Origin: a virus | DNA: 34,197 nt | Virus record (IMG/VR): IMGVR_UViG_3300028590_000063 | Span: 1 to 34,197 of that record | Strand: one strand, 5' to 3' | Shown: positions 6,220-13,231 of the stretch, in pieces | How the letters are laid out: each line of letters begins with the position of its first letter | How positions within the stretch are numbered: the stretch's first letter is position 1 | Program-made: the position numbers and the translations under genes | The notes under the pieces: generated by a model | The model's input: only the letters and a program-made list of their open reading frames with translations | Database searches by the model: none | What the model was told of the DNA's origin: nothing

Positions 6220-6353
6220 ACCCACTCGTCACAGCCGCAGTCGTGGCCACAGCGGTCTTGGTACTGCCTTCAGTTGTTCTTCAAGTCATCTTGTGCAGCG
6301 CGATGCTTGGTCTACTGGCAGTCGCAAGCGCTAAGCTTTTCGGCAAACTCTGA
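6216..6353 (+). CDS. Small hydrophobic membrane peptide, 45 residues
   Basis: ATG 6216 has AAGGAG 5 nt upstream and overlaps the stop of the NUMOD3-like gene by 4 nt, so translation is probably coupled. Nearly the whole product is hydrophobic, with one or two membrane-spanning segments and a Lys near the end. It converges with the metallopeptidase gene 2 bp away. A holin-like or lysis-peptide role is possible but unproven. Confidence 0.6.
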   Translation: MNPLVTAAVVATAVLVLPSVVLQVILCSAMLGLLAVASAKLFGKL

Positions 6354-6354
6354 G

Positions 6355-6915
6355 TTACACAGGATCACGCGGCTTGCATTTGCTCGCGAGACGCTGAAGC
6401 TTTTCAATCGAATGATCAGGAGCATATTCTCGAAGATGCTCAAGCTGCACCGCACCTAGAGAACCGGCGATTGCACGCAGCGATCGAGCAGCAGCAAACG
6501 CCCCACCTGGCAACTCGCGCACCAGCTGCAGCGCTTCTGCATATGCATCGGGAGCCACCGACATCGGCTCGCACCCGTATTGTCTAAGTGCAAGAAGAGA
6601 AAATTCGACTGCGATCCCTTCTTCTAGAAAGTTTGTGTGATCCGGCATCGGATTGAGCATGTGGACAGTTTCATGAGCCAACTCATACACGGTGCTCGGC
6701 CAATGATCGCGCGCGATATCGCTCAACCTTGCGACAATGCACTTGCCACCTGGAAGAGTCACCATCATAGGTATGTCACCACCAAAGAATGGCTTAAGCA
6801 GCTCTTTGCTCATATCGCGCTCCCCAACCAATTCAGCCAAAAATCCGAGCAATTCGTTTTGCAAATTACAGACTGAATCAAGATCATCAGAGGGGCGCGT
6901 GGTAGGAAGATTCAT
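6355..6915 (-). CDS. Predicted zinc metallopeptidase (HExxH)
   Basis: This 186-residue protein contains YELAHETVHML, where H81-E82-xx-H85 is a zinc-binding HExxH motif, followed 13 residues later by FLEEGIAVEF, whose Glu (E98 or E99) is well placed as a third zinc ligand. That arrangement is typical of gluzincin-type peptidases, which include small ImmA/IrrE-like proteins. It has no signal peptide, so it probably acts in the cytoplasm. It is transcribed alone on the minus strand. No repressor gene sits next to it, so an ImmA-like role in induction is speculation. Confidence 0.65.
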   Translation of the reverse strand: MNLPTTRPSDDLDSVCNLQNELLGFLAELVGERDMSKELLKPFFGGDIPMMVTLPGGKCIVARLSDIARDHWPSTVYELAHETVHMLNPMPDHTNFLEEGIAVEFSLLALRQYGCEPMSVAPDAYAEALQLVRELPGGAFAAARSLRAIAGSLGAVQLEHLREYAPDHSIEKLQRLASKCKPRDPV

Positions 6916-6987
6916 GCGGTTTTGCTCATGTTTTAGCCATAACTGTCGCCGTCAATTGTAGGTCACTGACATCCATCAAGAATCCAC

Positions 6988-7025
6988 CCGATTCCGATAA
7001 ATATCTGCATAACAGTAGGAATCGG
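6988..7025 (+). promoter_or_regulatory. GATAAATA motif, site 4, flanked by an 8-bp inverted repeat
   Basis: CCGATTCC (6988-6995) and GGAATCGG (7018-7025) are exact inverted copies around GATAAATA (6996-7003). The right arm contains part of the ribosome binding site TAGGA of the gene starting at 7027. Distance from motif to ATG is 31 nt. Confidence 0.65.
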
Positions 7026-7026
7026 A

Positions 7027-7464
7027 ATGAGCATTGAAAAGATAGACAACGAGCAGCTACGAGGTTGGGCAGCATTCATCAACAACCTCACACTGAGAAA
7101 AGTTCTTCTCACCTTCGTGTTCGTTGTCGGCCTTGTGTTCGCTTACAGCATGTACGAGAACAAGCACAGCATTCCTGACCTAGTGAAAGAAAACCCAGCA
7201 CTGCTATACGGGTTCTTAGGCGTCGTTGCACTCCTTGCTGTCGGGAACATGATTGGCAACATCCACAACAGAGTGGACGAGAGCAGAGCGGCACTGCTAT
7301 CTGAAGTCCGGGATCGCATGAAAGATCAATCGGACTCACACAAGGACTCAATGAACAGCTTGCAGCTGCAGATTCAAGACCTAAGGCAGCGTGAGAAGGA
7401 CTGCGATGACAGATACAACGCGCTCGTCTTGGACCTTGCTAAACGCGGCGTCTACAAGGACTAG
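7027..7464 (+). CDS. Two-transmembrane coiled-coil protein, function unknown
   Basis: This 145-residue protein has hydrophobic segments near 27-43 and 62-78 and a long charged C-terminal coiled coil (about 85-140). TAGGA lies 7 nt before ATG. The design is an inner-membrane hairpin with a cytoplasmic or periplasmic coiled-coil tail, which would suit a lysis, superinfection-exclusion or membrane-tethering protein. It stands alone after GATAAATA site 4, suggesting expression together with the virion genes. Confidence 0.6.
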   Translation: MSIEKIDNEQLRGWAAFINNLTLRKVLLTFVFVVGLVFAYSMYENKHSIPDLVKENPALLYGFLGVVALLAVGNMIGNIHNRVDESRAALLSEVRDRMKDQSDSHKDSMNSLQLQIQDLRQREKDCDDRYNALVLDLAKRGVYKD

Positions 7465-7746
7465 CCCCCACCCTCAGTCTCCTTTCCCAGCTCTTGGTTG
7501 CAGACTGGCAACCAAGAAATGTACCGCTCGTCGGAAAGTTCAAGTCAGCCAATTTCACGGATTTTCTTGTGGAGTAACGGAAACGCACGCGGAGTCACGC
7601 TGGATCACTTTTATCCACAGGCATGTTCAGTGACACAGCGTTCCAAGCATCGGACAATTTAGCCTGTTAGGACAGATCAGCAGCTCTACATATAAAGCCG
7701 CTAGCTGCACTGAGTACCGAAACAACAAGTCTCACGGACTCGCATC

Positions 7747-7914
7747 ATGGCTACAAACGACAAATCTCAACGCTACGACTGGCACAAAGACCGCCCAGCA
7801 GTGAAACTGACGGCCTTGTTCATCGACCGCGCATTCACTACTGTCGAGCGCGTGCTTGTGGCCATTGCAGCCGCTGGCACTGTTGGGTATGTGGTTGTGA
7901 AGCACATCCTTTGA
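7747..7914 (+). CDS. Small single-span membrane protein with DWHKD motif, 55 residues
   Basis: The frame from ATG 7747 encodes a charged N-terminus containing YDWHKDRPAVKLTA and then one hydrophobic segment (about residues 35-53). The motif aromatic-DW-aromatic-KD-x-P-x-x-KL recurs in the 38-residue product at 9194-9310, so the two look related. The ribosome binding site is weak (CGGA). It converges with the endonuclease VII-like gene. Confidence 0.55.
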   Translation: MATNDKSQRYDWHKDRPAVKLTALFIDRAFTTVERVLVAIAAAGTVGYVVVKHIL

Positions 7915-7918
7915 GCAC

Positions 7919-8305
7919 TCACGGACGGTCCACCTTGTCAGCCCTTTTCTTCCTTGCCCGTTTTGCACGCACCTTGCGCAGTGCAGCCTTCTCGTCTGGA
8001 GTCTTGTGCAACGGGTGCAGCAGGCCCGTTTGATTCACGCTGTGCGTGTCCACGTAGCTTGCGGCAGCACGTAGAAAGTCACCTAGCTCGTCACGCTGCA
8101 CCTGGTGCCTTGCAGCGTTGTTCTCGATGCGGCCCAAGTACGCATTGCACTGACGGTGCAGCACAGCTCGTATAGCACCTGTCTTATGGCAGTGGTCCAG
8201 CACAGGGTCAGCACTGCAATCCTCCTTGCATATAGCGCACAGCATGCCTTGCCGTTGTAGCAAGTCCGCCCTGATAGTCGCAATGTCCTTTGTCCTAATC
8301 CGCAT
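7919..8305 (-). CDS. Endonuclease VII-like (HNH/ββα-metal) nuclease
   Basis: This 128-residue protein contains CAICKEDC (C23, C26), then LDHCHKTG (D37, H38, H40) and LHRQCNAYLG (C53, N54). This is the zinc-ribbon plus DHxH and CN pattern of recombination endonuclease VII family proteins (T4 gp49 type). Such enzymes cut branched DNA such as Holliday junctions before packaging, and related copies act as HNH nucleases. The C-terminus is strongly basic and may bind DNA. It has no clear ribosome binding site. The family call is firm; the substrate is inferred. Confidence 0.8.
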   Translation of the reverse strand: MRIRTKDIATIRADLLQRQGMLCAICKEDCSADPVLDHCHKTGAIRAVLHRQCNAYLGRIENNAARHQVQRDELGDFLRAAASYVDTHSVNQTGLLHPLHKTPDEKAALRKVRAKRARKKRADKVDRP

Positions 8306-8369
8306 CTGATATTTAGCTCAGATACAGCGGGTACTTCTTTCTATTTGACAGCCATTTGGCACCGGCTTC

Positions 8370-8377
8370 GATAAATA
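8370..8377 (+). promoter_or_regulatory. GATAAATA motif, site 5
   Basis: An exact GATAAATA lying 34 nt before ATG 8404. Unlike sites 3 and 4 it has no obvious flanking inverted repeat. Confidence 0.55.
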
Positions 8378-8403
8378 ACTGCATCCATAAGGAGAGCAGA
8401 ACA

Positions 8404-8589
8404 ATGAAAAACGAACCCATTAGGGCCAACTTTGAAAAAGCAGTAGTTGAGCCTATCGAGAACGGCTATCTAGCAACAATCAGCACAGAAGATGAAGACC
8501 GTGTGGCCTTCTTCCGTAGCTTCCCACGCGCCTTGCAGTACCTGAAGACTGCAAACTCTGAACTCGAAGCCAACAGGGCGGAGCAATGA
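8404..8589 (+). CDS. Hypothetical protein, 61 residues
   Basis: ATG 8404 has AAGGAG about 9 nt upstream. The small, acidic, probably soluble product shows no known motif. It opens a two-gene unit behind GATAAATA site 5. Its stop TGA is followed by a run of eight C before the next gene. Confidence 0.6.
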   Translation: MKNEPIRANFEKAVVEPIENGYLATISTEDEDRVAFFRSFPRALQYLKTANSELEANRAEQ

Positions 8590-8598
8590 CCCCCCCCG

Positions 8599-8814
8599 AT
8601 GAGTTCAGAGACTGGTGAACTCATCCGACGGCTTGCTGAGTTGAACTTGCTGTACCTGCGTCTCCCCACGCTCAAGCAAGAGTTCAGCAAGCGCAAAGCA
8701 GATCTGAACGAAGCCGAAGAGAGCATTGCAAAGCTACGCGAAGAGATTCCAGCGGAAGTGCTCAGCAGCTTCGACCAGCTGCGCGTCATCGACAAGCTAA
8801 AGGGCATCGAGTAA
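8599..8814 (+). CDS. Small coiled-coil protein, 71 residues
   Basis: The product is almost entirely charged helix with heptad-like Leu spacing (LNLLYLRLPTLKQEF onward), so it probably forms a coiled coil. No ribosome binding site precedes ATG 8599, because the upstream bases are C8. With one C fewer, an upstream ATG at 8586, overlapping the previous stop, would be in frame and would allow coupled translation. Function unknown. Confidence 0.5.
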   Translation: MSSETGELIRRLAELNLLYLRLPTLKQEFSKRKADLNEAEESIAKLREEIPAEVLSSFDQLRVIDKLKGIE

Positions 8815-9193
8815 CACCCTCGACGACCTCCTGGCTACATCAGGATGATCATGGCCGCTACAACCAGAACCTGCGCGAAGAACATGGTGGACCTCATCTT
8901 CACCAACAACTTCACCGCGACTACACGGAGCAGCTACAAGATCAAGGTCACTCACGCGGTCAGTTCTAGACCCCACCTACGGCTCAAGGGGCGTAGTGCA
9001 CGGTTTCACCATAGAGAACGTGCAGGACAAGGATGGCTAGCACCGGAATTTTTCCGATGCTTCTTTAGACTCACTGTAGTTTTCCCGCTTGTAGCACCTG
9101 ATTTGACAGGGTTATCCACAGACTCCACGCCTGCTTCCGACCCTCCACGTTCTAAGGTGGGTTCACAATTTGGGCATGCGATGGAGAAACCCT
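8815..9193. other. 379-bp stretch without a confident gene
   Basis: All three plus frames contain protein-like patches that break off: one reads on from 8845, and another holds ...HGFTIENVQDKDG before a stop near 9030. No frame keeps a start, a ribosome binding site and plausible composition throughout. It may be a decayed small gene. The segment 9110-9120 (TTATCCACAG) resembles a DnaA-box consensus by itself, which proves little. Confidence 0.4.
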
Positions 9194-9310
9194 ATGCCAA
9201 AGTTCGATTGGTACAAAGACCCGCCAAAGTGGAAGCTTGCGGCGTGGGCAATCATGCTCTTGCCTACGACACTGTTTGCGATAGCAGAAATCTTGAAGGC
9301 CTTGAAGTGA
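9194..9310 (+). CDS. Small single-span membrane protein with DWYKD motif, 38 residues
   Basis: ATG 9194 has GGAG 7 nt upstream. The product starts MPKFDWYKDPPKWKLAA and continues into one hydrophobic segment. It shares the N-terminal motif and architecture of the 55-residue protein at 7747-7914, which suggests two diverged copies of a small phage membrane protein family. It ends 27 bp from a convergent minus-strand gene. Confidence 0.55.
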   Translation: MPKFDWYKDPPKWKLAAWAIMLLPTTLFAIAEILKALK

Positions 9311-9337
9311 TCGATCCCACGTGCGGTACAGGCGGAT

Positions 9338-9757
9338 TCAAGGACCAGCGCTACGCTTCTGAAGTGCAGCCATCTCGACAATGTTCTCAAGCGGGTCGTC
9401 GCCGTCATAGAAGTCGATCGCCTGTTGAGTCCACACGAAGACCCACCAGCACTGCGGACACTCTCGCACGTTCGACTTTGACCCTCCACGTACAAGAACC
9501 TCTGTTCCGTGGATCACCATGCCATGGTCACTGATCACGCTCACACGCGCCTTGATCAACTCAGGCAGCCTATCTAGCTTCCCATCGGTCAACTTCGCTG
9601 TAAGCCACTTCTGATCCCCTCTGCCTCCCTTCACGAGCAGCAGGTTGCCATGGATCTTTTCCTTAGGTCTTGGAAGCTTCACCCCGCCTTCCATGGTGCG
9701 ATAAACCGATGCCATCATGATACTGTACAAGCATACAGCTACTGCCGCGCAAACCAT
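9338..9757 (-). CDS. Hypothetical protein with N-terminal hydrophobic segment, 139 residues
   Basis: The first 17 residues are hydrophobic and could be a signal or anchor sequence. The rest looks soluble, with a CPQC pair near residues 100-103 that could bind metal or form a disulfide. The ribosome binding site is weak and a start at the internal MASVYRT is possible. It stands alone on the minus strand. Not recognised. Confidence 0.45.
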   Translation of the reverse strand: MVCAAVAVCLYSIMMASVYRTMEGGVKLPRPKEKIHGNLLLVKGGRGDQKWLTAKLTDGKLDRLPELIKARVSVISDHGMVIHGTEVLVRGGSKSNVRECPQCWWVFVWTQQAIDFYDGDDPLENIVEMAALQKRSAGP

Positions 9758-9821
9758 GTAGGACGGGCCTCGCAGAAGTGACCGCTCATCGGCTACATGC
9801 TGCGGGACGCGCTGGGATCAC

Positions 9822-9902
9822 GCGAATTTCGTGGAAAGAAAGCAGGTGGGTCGTGGCGGGCGAACTATTTGCGGTCGATTGCCGTTTTTGCACGAAATTC
9901 GC
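9822..9902. repeat. Perfect 12-bp inverted repeat in a divergent promoter region
   Basis: GCGAATTTCGTG (9822-9833) and CACGAAATTCGC (9891-9902) are exact inverted copies with a 57-nt spacer. Each arm is itself nearly palindromic (CGAA-N-TTCG), as expected of a repressor operator. The pair lies between the divergent genes 9338-9757 and 10036-10323. A copy differing by one base (GCGAATTTTGTG) lies at 33964-33975 upstream of the integrase. Confidence 0.55.
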
Positions 9903-10035
9903 ATCAACTGCAAGGCCCCGAAATTTGACGAATGCATAGTCAGAATGGCACAGTAGCTCACCCCGCACGTAAGCCCCTATGCGTATGTCTGATTAGCAGC
10001 TACGCAGAATGGAGCGTGCGCGGACGGAGAAATAA

Positions 10036-10323
10036 ATGAGCTACAACACAAAAATCACTATTCAGTCTTGCCACGAGATTGAAGATCACGAGATCGCAGA
10101 GTCATTAGAACTATTGCAGTGCGGGATGTATGTTGTCCAACAACACGGCTACATCGTGGACGAAGCAGACGGCTGCGGCACTTGCATCTGCGTTGCTTAC
10201 GCAAACTTGCAAGACAAGCTGTCGCTACATGTGACGCAAGCTAGCGTCATTACCGTGGAGCAAGGTACCTTTGAAGCTTTCTGCAACTGCGGCACCGTAG
10301 GGTGCAGCGACAACAACGCGTAG
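10036..10323 (+). CDS. Cysteine-rich hypothetical protein, 95 residues
   Basis: The acidic product carries clusters GCGTCIC (about residues 56-62) and CNCGTVGC (about 83-90), which could form a metal site. GGAG lies about 8 nt before ATG. It is followed by a terminator at 10332-10361 and appears to be a single-gene unit downstream of the inverted repeat at 9822-9902. Not recognised. Confidence 0.55.
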   Translation: MSYNTKITIQSCHEIEDHEIAESLELLQCGMYVVQQHGYIVDEADGCGTCICVAYANLQDKLSLHVTQASVITVEQGTFEAFCNCGTVGCSDNNA

Positions 10324-10331
10324 TCGTAGAA

Positions 10332-10361
10332 AAAGCCCCGGCGTGTAAACGCAGGGGCTTT
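10332..10361 (+). terminator. Terminator-like hairpin after 10036-10323
   Basis: AAAGCCCC (10332-10339) pairs with GGGGCTTT (10354-10361) around a 14-nt loop. The T-run is short on the plus strand, while the A-rich left side would give a T-run on the minus strand, so it may act in both directions between convergent genes. Confidence 0.65.
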
Positions 10362-10391
10362 GCGGCAAGCATTGAACTCAACTCACAAACA

Positions 10392-10661
10392 TCAATACTC
10401 TTGGACAAGCATGATGCAAGTACTGGATCGATCCGCTTCAGTGATGACGTACAAGTGCTCCTTACCCACCTTGTACTTGCTCAGGATTCGATCCCCATAA
10501 GCAACAGCATCCTCATTGGACTTAACGTCATCAGAACTCAAGATTCCATAGTCTCCATACGCATGCTTTGCCAGCAAAGACAGCGGATTCACTTCGGCTA
10601 ACTCGCAAACTCTTATTGCAGCTGGCGTAGCTACAACTTGACCAACTTTAAACAACGGCAT
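10392..10661 (-). CDS. Small conserved protein of plasmid/integrative-element type
   Basis: The 89-residue product has the recurring layout LFKVGQVVATPAA ... YGDYGILSSDDVKSNEDA ... HLYVITEADRSSTCI. I recognise this from a small protein common on plasmids and integrative elements and often mislabelled as a restriction subunit. AGGAAG precedes the ATG. No biochemical role is established to my knowledge. Its presence suggests exchange with plasmids or integrative elements. Confidence 0.6.
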   Translation of the reverse strand: MPLFKVGQVVATPAAIRVCELAEVNPLSLLAKHAYGDYGILSSDDVKSNEDAVAYGDRILSKYKVGKEHLYVITEADRSSTCIMLVQEY

Positions 10662-10780
10662 AGCACTACTTCCTGCGTAATTGAACAGAAAGTAATGCTA
10701 TGGAAATCGCCCGTTTTGGACGACCTGTTTTAAGTCGATAGCAAGAGAGTGCGCATTACACGCACCCCTTGCATCAATGC

Positions 10781-11242
10781 TTACTGCTTGTTCCGGCGAC
10801 GCGTTTCAGCAGCGTCTTGATTGCTTTCGCGGAGCTTTTGCAGCGCATGGTCAGCGTGCCCAGCTGCGATAAGTGTTTTAAGGGCTTCGAGCTTATCGAG
10901 CACAGCAGCTGGTGCGCATGTGATGAACTTGCCGTAGCCGCCGGCAGTCTTTGGCATGCACACGACCCACGCGTTGCCGTACTTAACGCCGATAGAGGTA
11001 CTTTGGTCGTTGACACGCTTGTACAGCAGCTTTGAAGCTGCGACAGCAGGGCCGCCGTTGACAGCAGCGATATTGGCTTCGATGTTTGCGATGCACTTTG
11101 CGCGTGCTTCTTCGAGCGTGTCGCCCTGTGCAGCACGTGCAGCGGTGTTGCGGTCAGTGACGGTGAATTCGCCTGCGCCGAGCAGTGCATTGAATGCGTC
11201 GAGTGCGGAGGTAGCGGCTTGGCTATTGATTGCTTGAGACAT
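10781..11242 (-). CDS. Hypothetical phage protein, 153 residues
   Basis: AAAGGAAA lies about 8 nt before ATG 11242. The Ala-rich N-terminal half is helical and the C-terminal half has the alternating pattern LLYKRVND ... IGVKYGNAWVV followed by a helix and a basic tail. It loosely resembles the protein at 2654-3103. Another long frame on the same strand (10774-11325) is an out-of-phase shadow with poor composition. Function not recognised. Confidence 0.6.
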   Translation of the reverse strand: MSQAINSQAATSALDAFNALLGAGEFTVTDRNTAARAAQGDTLEEARAKCIANIEANIAAVNGGPAVAASKLLYKRVNDQSTSIGVKYGNAWVVCMPKTAGGYGKFITCAPAAVLDKLEALKTLIAAGHADHALQKLRESNQDAAETRRRNKQ

Positions 11243-11358
11243 GTGTGTTTCCTTTCAGTTTGTTTGCACCGCAGAAGCCGAATTGCTTGCTGCGATGGAG
11301 TGAACTTTAGGGACGCACACCGCACCGGGTAAGGGAGAAACTTGCGCTGAAGTCTCTC

Positions 11359-12165
11359 CTACTGCATCTCGAAGTGGTCGATCACAGCGCTCGTGTCAAC
11401 TAGACTCAAGTCAGGGAACCGCCCGTGCATCGCGTTCGCAGAGAGTAGTTTGAAGTCACTCCTGGCTTGGTTGATCAATCGGCGGAAGGTCACGAACTCA
11501 GCTTCGTGCATCGTCCCTTGCTCGTTGAGTTCCTTCCAGACTGCGTTCGGCATGTTCCAGTTGAGCGCGATGAACTCCTGCTTCAAGAACTCAAGCATCA
11601 TCGCCTTCGTTGTATCCCGCAGCTCGAAGTCCTCATCTAGCCCGTGATAGCGATACGAAGTCATCAAAGCTGTCTTGACCTGCTTGTAGCCCACGGCAAC
11701 GACTTTGCCAGCACCTTTACCCGCCGCCTTGCTGTGCAGCTTGTACTTAGGGGCAGCAGCGTATTCATCGACTCCAGCTGCATACGCATCAACTAGGAAC
11801 AGTTCAACGAGCTTGCGTGTGTCCTCATAGGACTCAAGCAGAGGAACAACAACCCGCACATGTCCTGGCTGCACATCACGACTAGACAGTTCCTGAACGT
11901 CTTGAATGAACAAGTGTCTGCGAGGAAGAAACCACTCTCTCCAGCTTTCATGTTGTATGCCGCTATCTGGCCATCCGAACAACGTCCCTAAGTCGTTGTA
12001 AAGATCCGCGACATGCGGGTACTTGCTTTCAAGAAGCTTTGACTGCTTTGTGTTGCCCGTCTCCCTAGCAGTGCAATAAGTGCTGTAGTCGAGATTCTCA
12101 GACAAGCATTGATAGAAGAAACTAACCCACTCTTCATCAAACAAGTTGTCATTCTTTTGTGCCAT
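11359..12165 (-). CDS. Hypothetical protein, 268 residues
   Basis: A well-formed soluble protein with many aromatic residues and no signal peptide, repeat or catalytic motif I can identify. A Gly/Lys-rich segment near 145-155 could be a flexible linker between two domains. It is the largest unassigned gene in the element and sits in the middle part where early or replication genes might be expected. Nothing seen supports calling it a replication protein. Confidence 0.65.
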   Translation of the reverse strand: MAQKNDNLFDEEWVSFFYQCLSENLDYSTYCTARETGNTKQSKLLESKYPHVADLYNDLGTLFGWPDSGIQHESWREWFLPRRHLFIQDVQELSSRDVQPGHVRVVVPLLESYEDTRKLVELFLVDAYAAGVDEYAAAPKYKLHSKAAGKGAGKVVAVGYKQVKTALMTSYRYHGLDEDFELRDTTKAMMLEFLKQEFIALNWNMPNAVWKELNEQGTMHEAEFVTFRRLINQARSDFKLLSANAMHGRFPDLSLVDTSAVIDHFEMQ

Positions 12166-12683
12166 AGCGTGTATGTTGATGAGTCAATGTGTAGAAAGAA
12201 AGGGAAGAAACTGATCAGCGGTGTATCACGGTTTATGAGCTGTGTGCAGTAGGTTTTCAGTCAAAAACGTCGTGAAAGTGCGGGTTTTGAGTGCAAAGAG
12301 CACGGTGATTGCATATGAATACAAGGTGAATGCACGCTGAACAGCATTGAGTGGGGCCACTAGTTCCATTGAATCACCACATCCAACATAGACAATCTCT
12401 ATTGTCACCGACATTCACCATAGACAAATCCTGATAGACCTGCATCACCAACATAGGTCAACCAACACGAATACTCTACAACAGTACTCTGGGTAAAACT
12501 GTGGCCGTTTAGAGCATTGATCTATATAGAGATTTCGCACCCTACCGGATGTTGCGCAACATTTGCCACAGCCGAACGCATGCTGCTGCACAGTCTGCCA
12601 AGGTGAAGCACAGATCGAATCGGCCTGTCAACGGCTAGAAGGCGGTAGGCGCATTCAGATTCAAGGTCTCTCTTTGTATTGCT

Positions 12684-12730
12684 GCGAAGCACTGATTTGA
12701 AAAATGTTGAGCACATGCGAAGCACTGATT
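12684..12730. repeat. 14-bp direct repeat
   Basis: GCGAAGCACTGATT occurs at 12684-12697 and again at 12717-12730, a 33-bp period (about three helical turns). It could be a binding site pair; no associated protein is known. Confidence 0.5.
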
Positions 12731-12848
12731 AAAAAACACATGGTGTAGCAAGTAGGAAGTGAAGCTGAGAATATATATACACGCTCGCTACCGCATCGGT
12801 TTTTAAATCACCCCTGAACTCTGCGCAACGTATCAGCACCACACCACC

Positions 12849-12911
12849 CCGATTCTTATAAATAGTGCGAAGGCACTGTGCCTATAAGAATTCAAACAAT
12901 AAGGGGATCGG
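12849..12911 (+). promoter_or_regulatory. TATAAATA motif, site 6, with two alternative hairpins
   Basis: TATAAATA (12857-12864) is an exact match to the T4 late promoter core and lies 57 nt before ATG 12914. ATTCTTATA (12852-12860) can pair with TATAAGAAT (12883-12891), enclosing AGGCAC-T-GTGCCT. Alternatively CCGAT plus CTTAT (12849-12859) can pair with ATAAG plus ATCGG (12899-12911), which covers the AAGGGG ribosome binding site. The two folds exclude each other. Confidence 0.55.
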
Positions 12912-12913
12912 AT

Positions 12914-13231
12914 ATGTGCGGAGGCGGACCAAAAGGACCATCAAGCGAAGAACTCATTGCTCAAGAACAAGCTGCTCAAGCAAGAGCCAAGGCTGAAATT
13001 GACAAGATGAATGCGGAGCGTGAGCTTGAGAAAGAGGCAGAGAACGCGAAGATGGTTGCTGAGCAAGCAGCCCAGGCGAACACTGATGCGGCAAGACGTG
13101 CGAGCAACAGGACGCTGTTAGCGGGACTGGCGGCGGAGGAAGGGGAAGACGAACTAGAGCTTGAAGACCCTAAGTCCCAGAGCACAGCTAAGCGCAAGCG
13201 CGCAACGCTCATCAGTACCGGCGGCGAATAA
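12914..13231 (+). CDS. Small charged virion-assembly protein upstream of portal (possibly T7 gp7.3-like)
   Basis: ATG 12914 is preceded by AAGGGG. The 105-residue product starts MCGGGPKGPS, then has a long charged helix (about 14-75) and ends in a basic segment followed by LISTGGE. Podovirus genomes often have a small protein in this slot, and in T7 gp7.3 (tail assembly/host range) precedes the portal gene. The resemblance is in position, size and tail end, not a clear match. Its stop is adjacent to the portal ATG. Confidence 0.6.
   Translation: MCGGGPKGPSSEELIAQEQAAQARAKAEIDKMNAERELEKEAENAKMVAEQAAQANTDAARRASNRTLLAGLAAEEGEDELELEDPKSQSTAKRKRATLISTGGE

Larger units (their letters stand above)
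12166..12913. other. 748-bp region with repeats and a GATAAATA-type site but no confident gene
   Basis: Short minus-strand frames (12226-12414, 12522-12725) lack ribosome binding sites and protein-like composition. The segment 12370-12470 repeats variants of CATAGACAA and CAACATAGG. A 14-bp direct repeat GCGAAGCACTGATT occurs at 12684-12697 and 12717-12730. The right end carries the switch-like hairpins around 12849-12911. It separates the minus-strand middle genes from the plus-strand late block, so it is a plausible control region. Confidence 0.45.

Noticed and set aside
8845-9534. Long plus-strand open frame of 229 codons
   Set aside because: Its second half runs over the well-supported microprotein at 9194-9310 in another frame and the convergent gene at 9338-9757. 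Composition is poor (Arg/Ser/His-rich) and there is no ribosome binding site.
10774-11325. 183-codon minus-strand open frame
   Set aside because: It overlaps 10781-11242 in another phase. It is Ser/His/Thr-rich with no ribosome binding site, whereas the other frame has AAAGGAAA and protein-like composition.
12684-12730. CRISPR-like or iteron array
   Set aside because: Only two copies of a 14-mer are present; no further units or spacers of regular length were found anywhere in the window.
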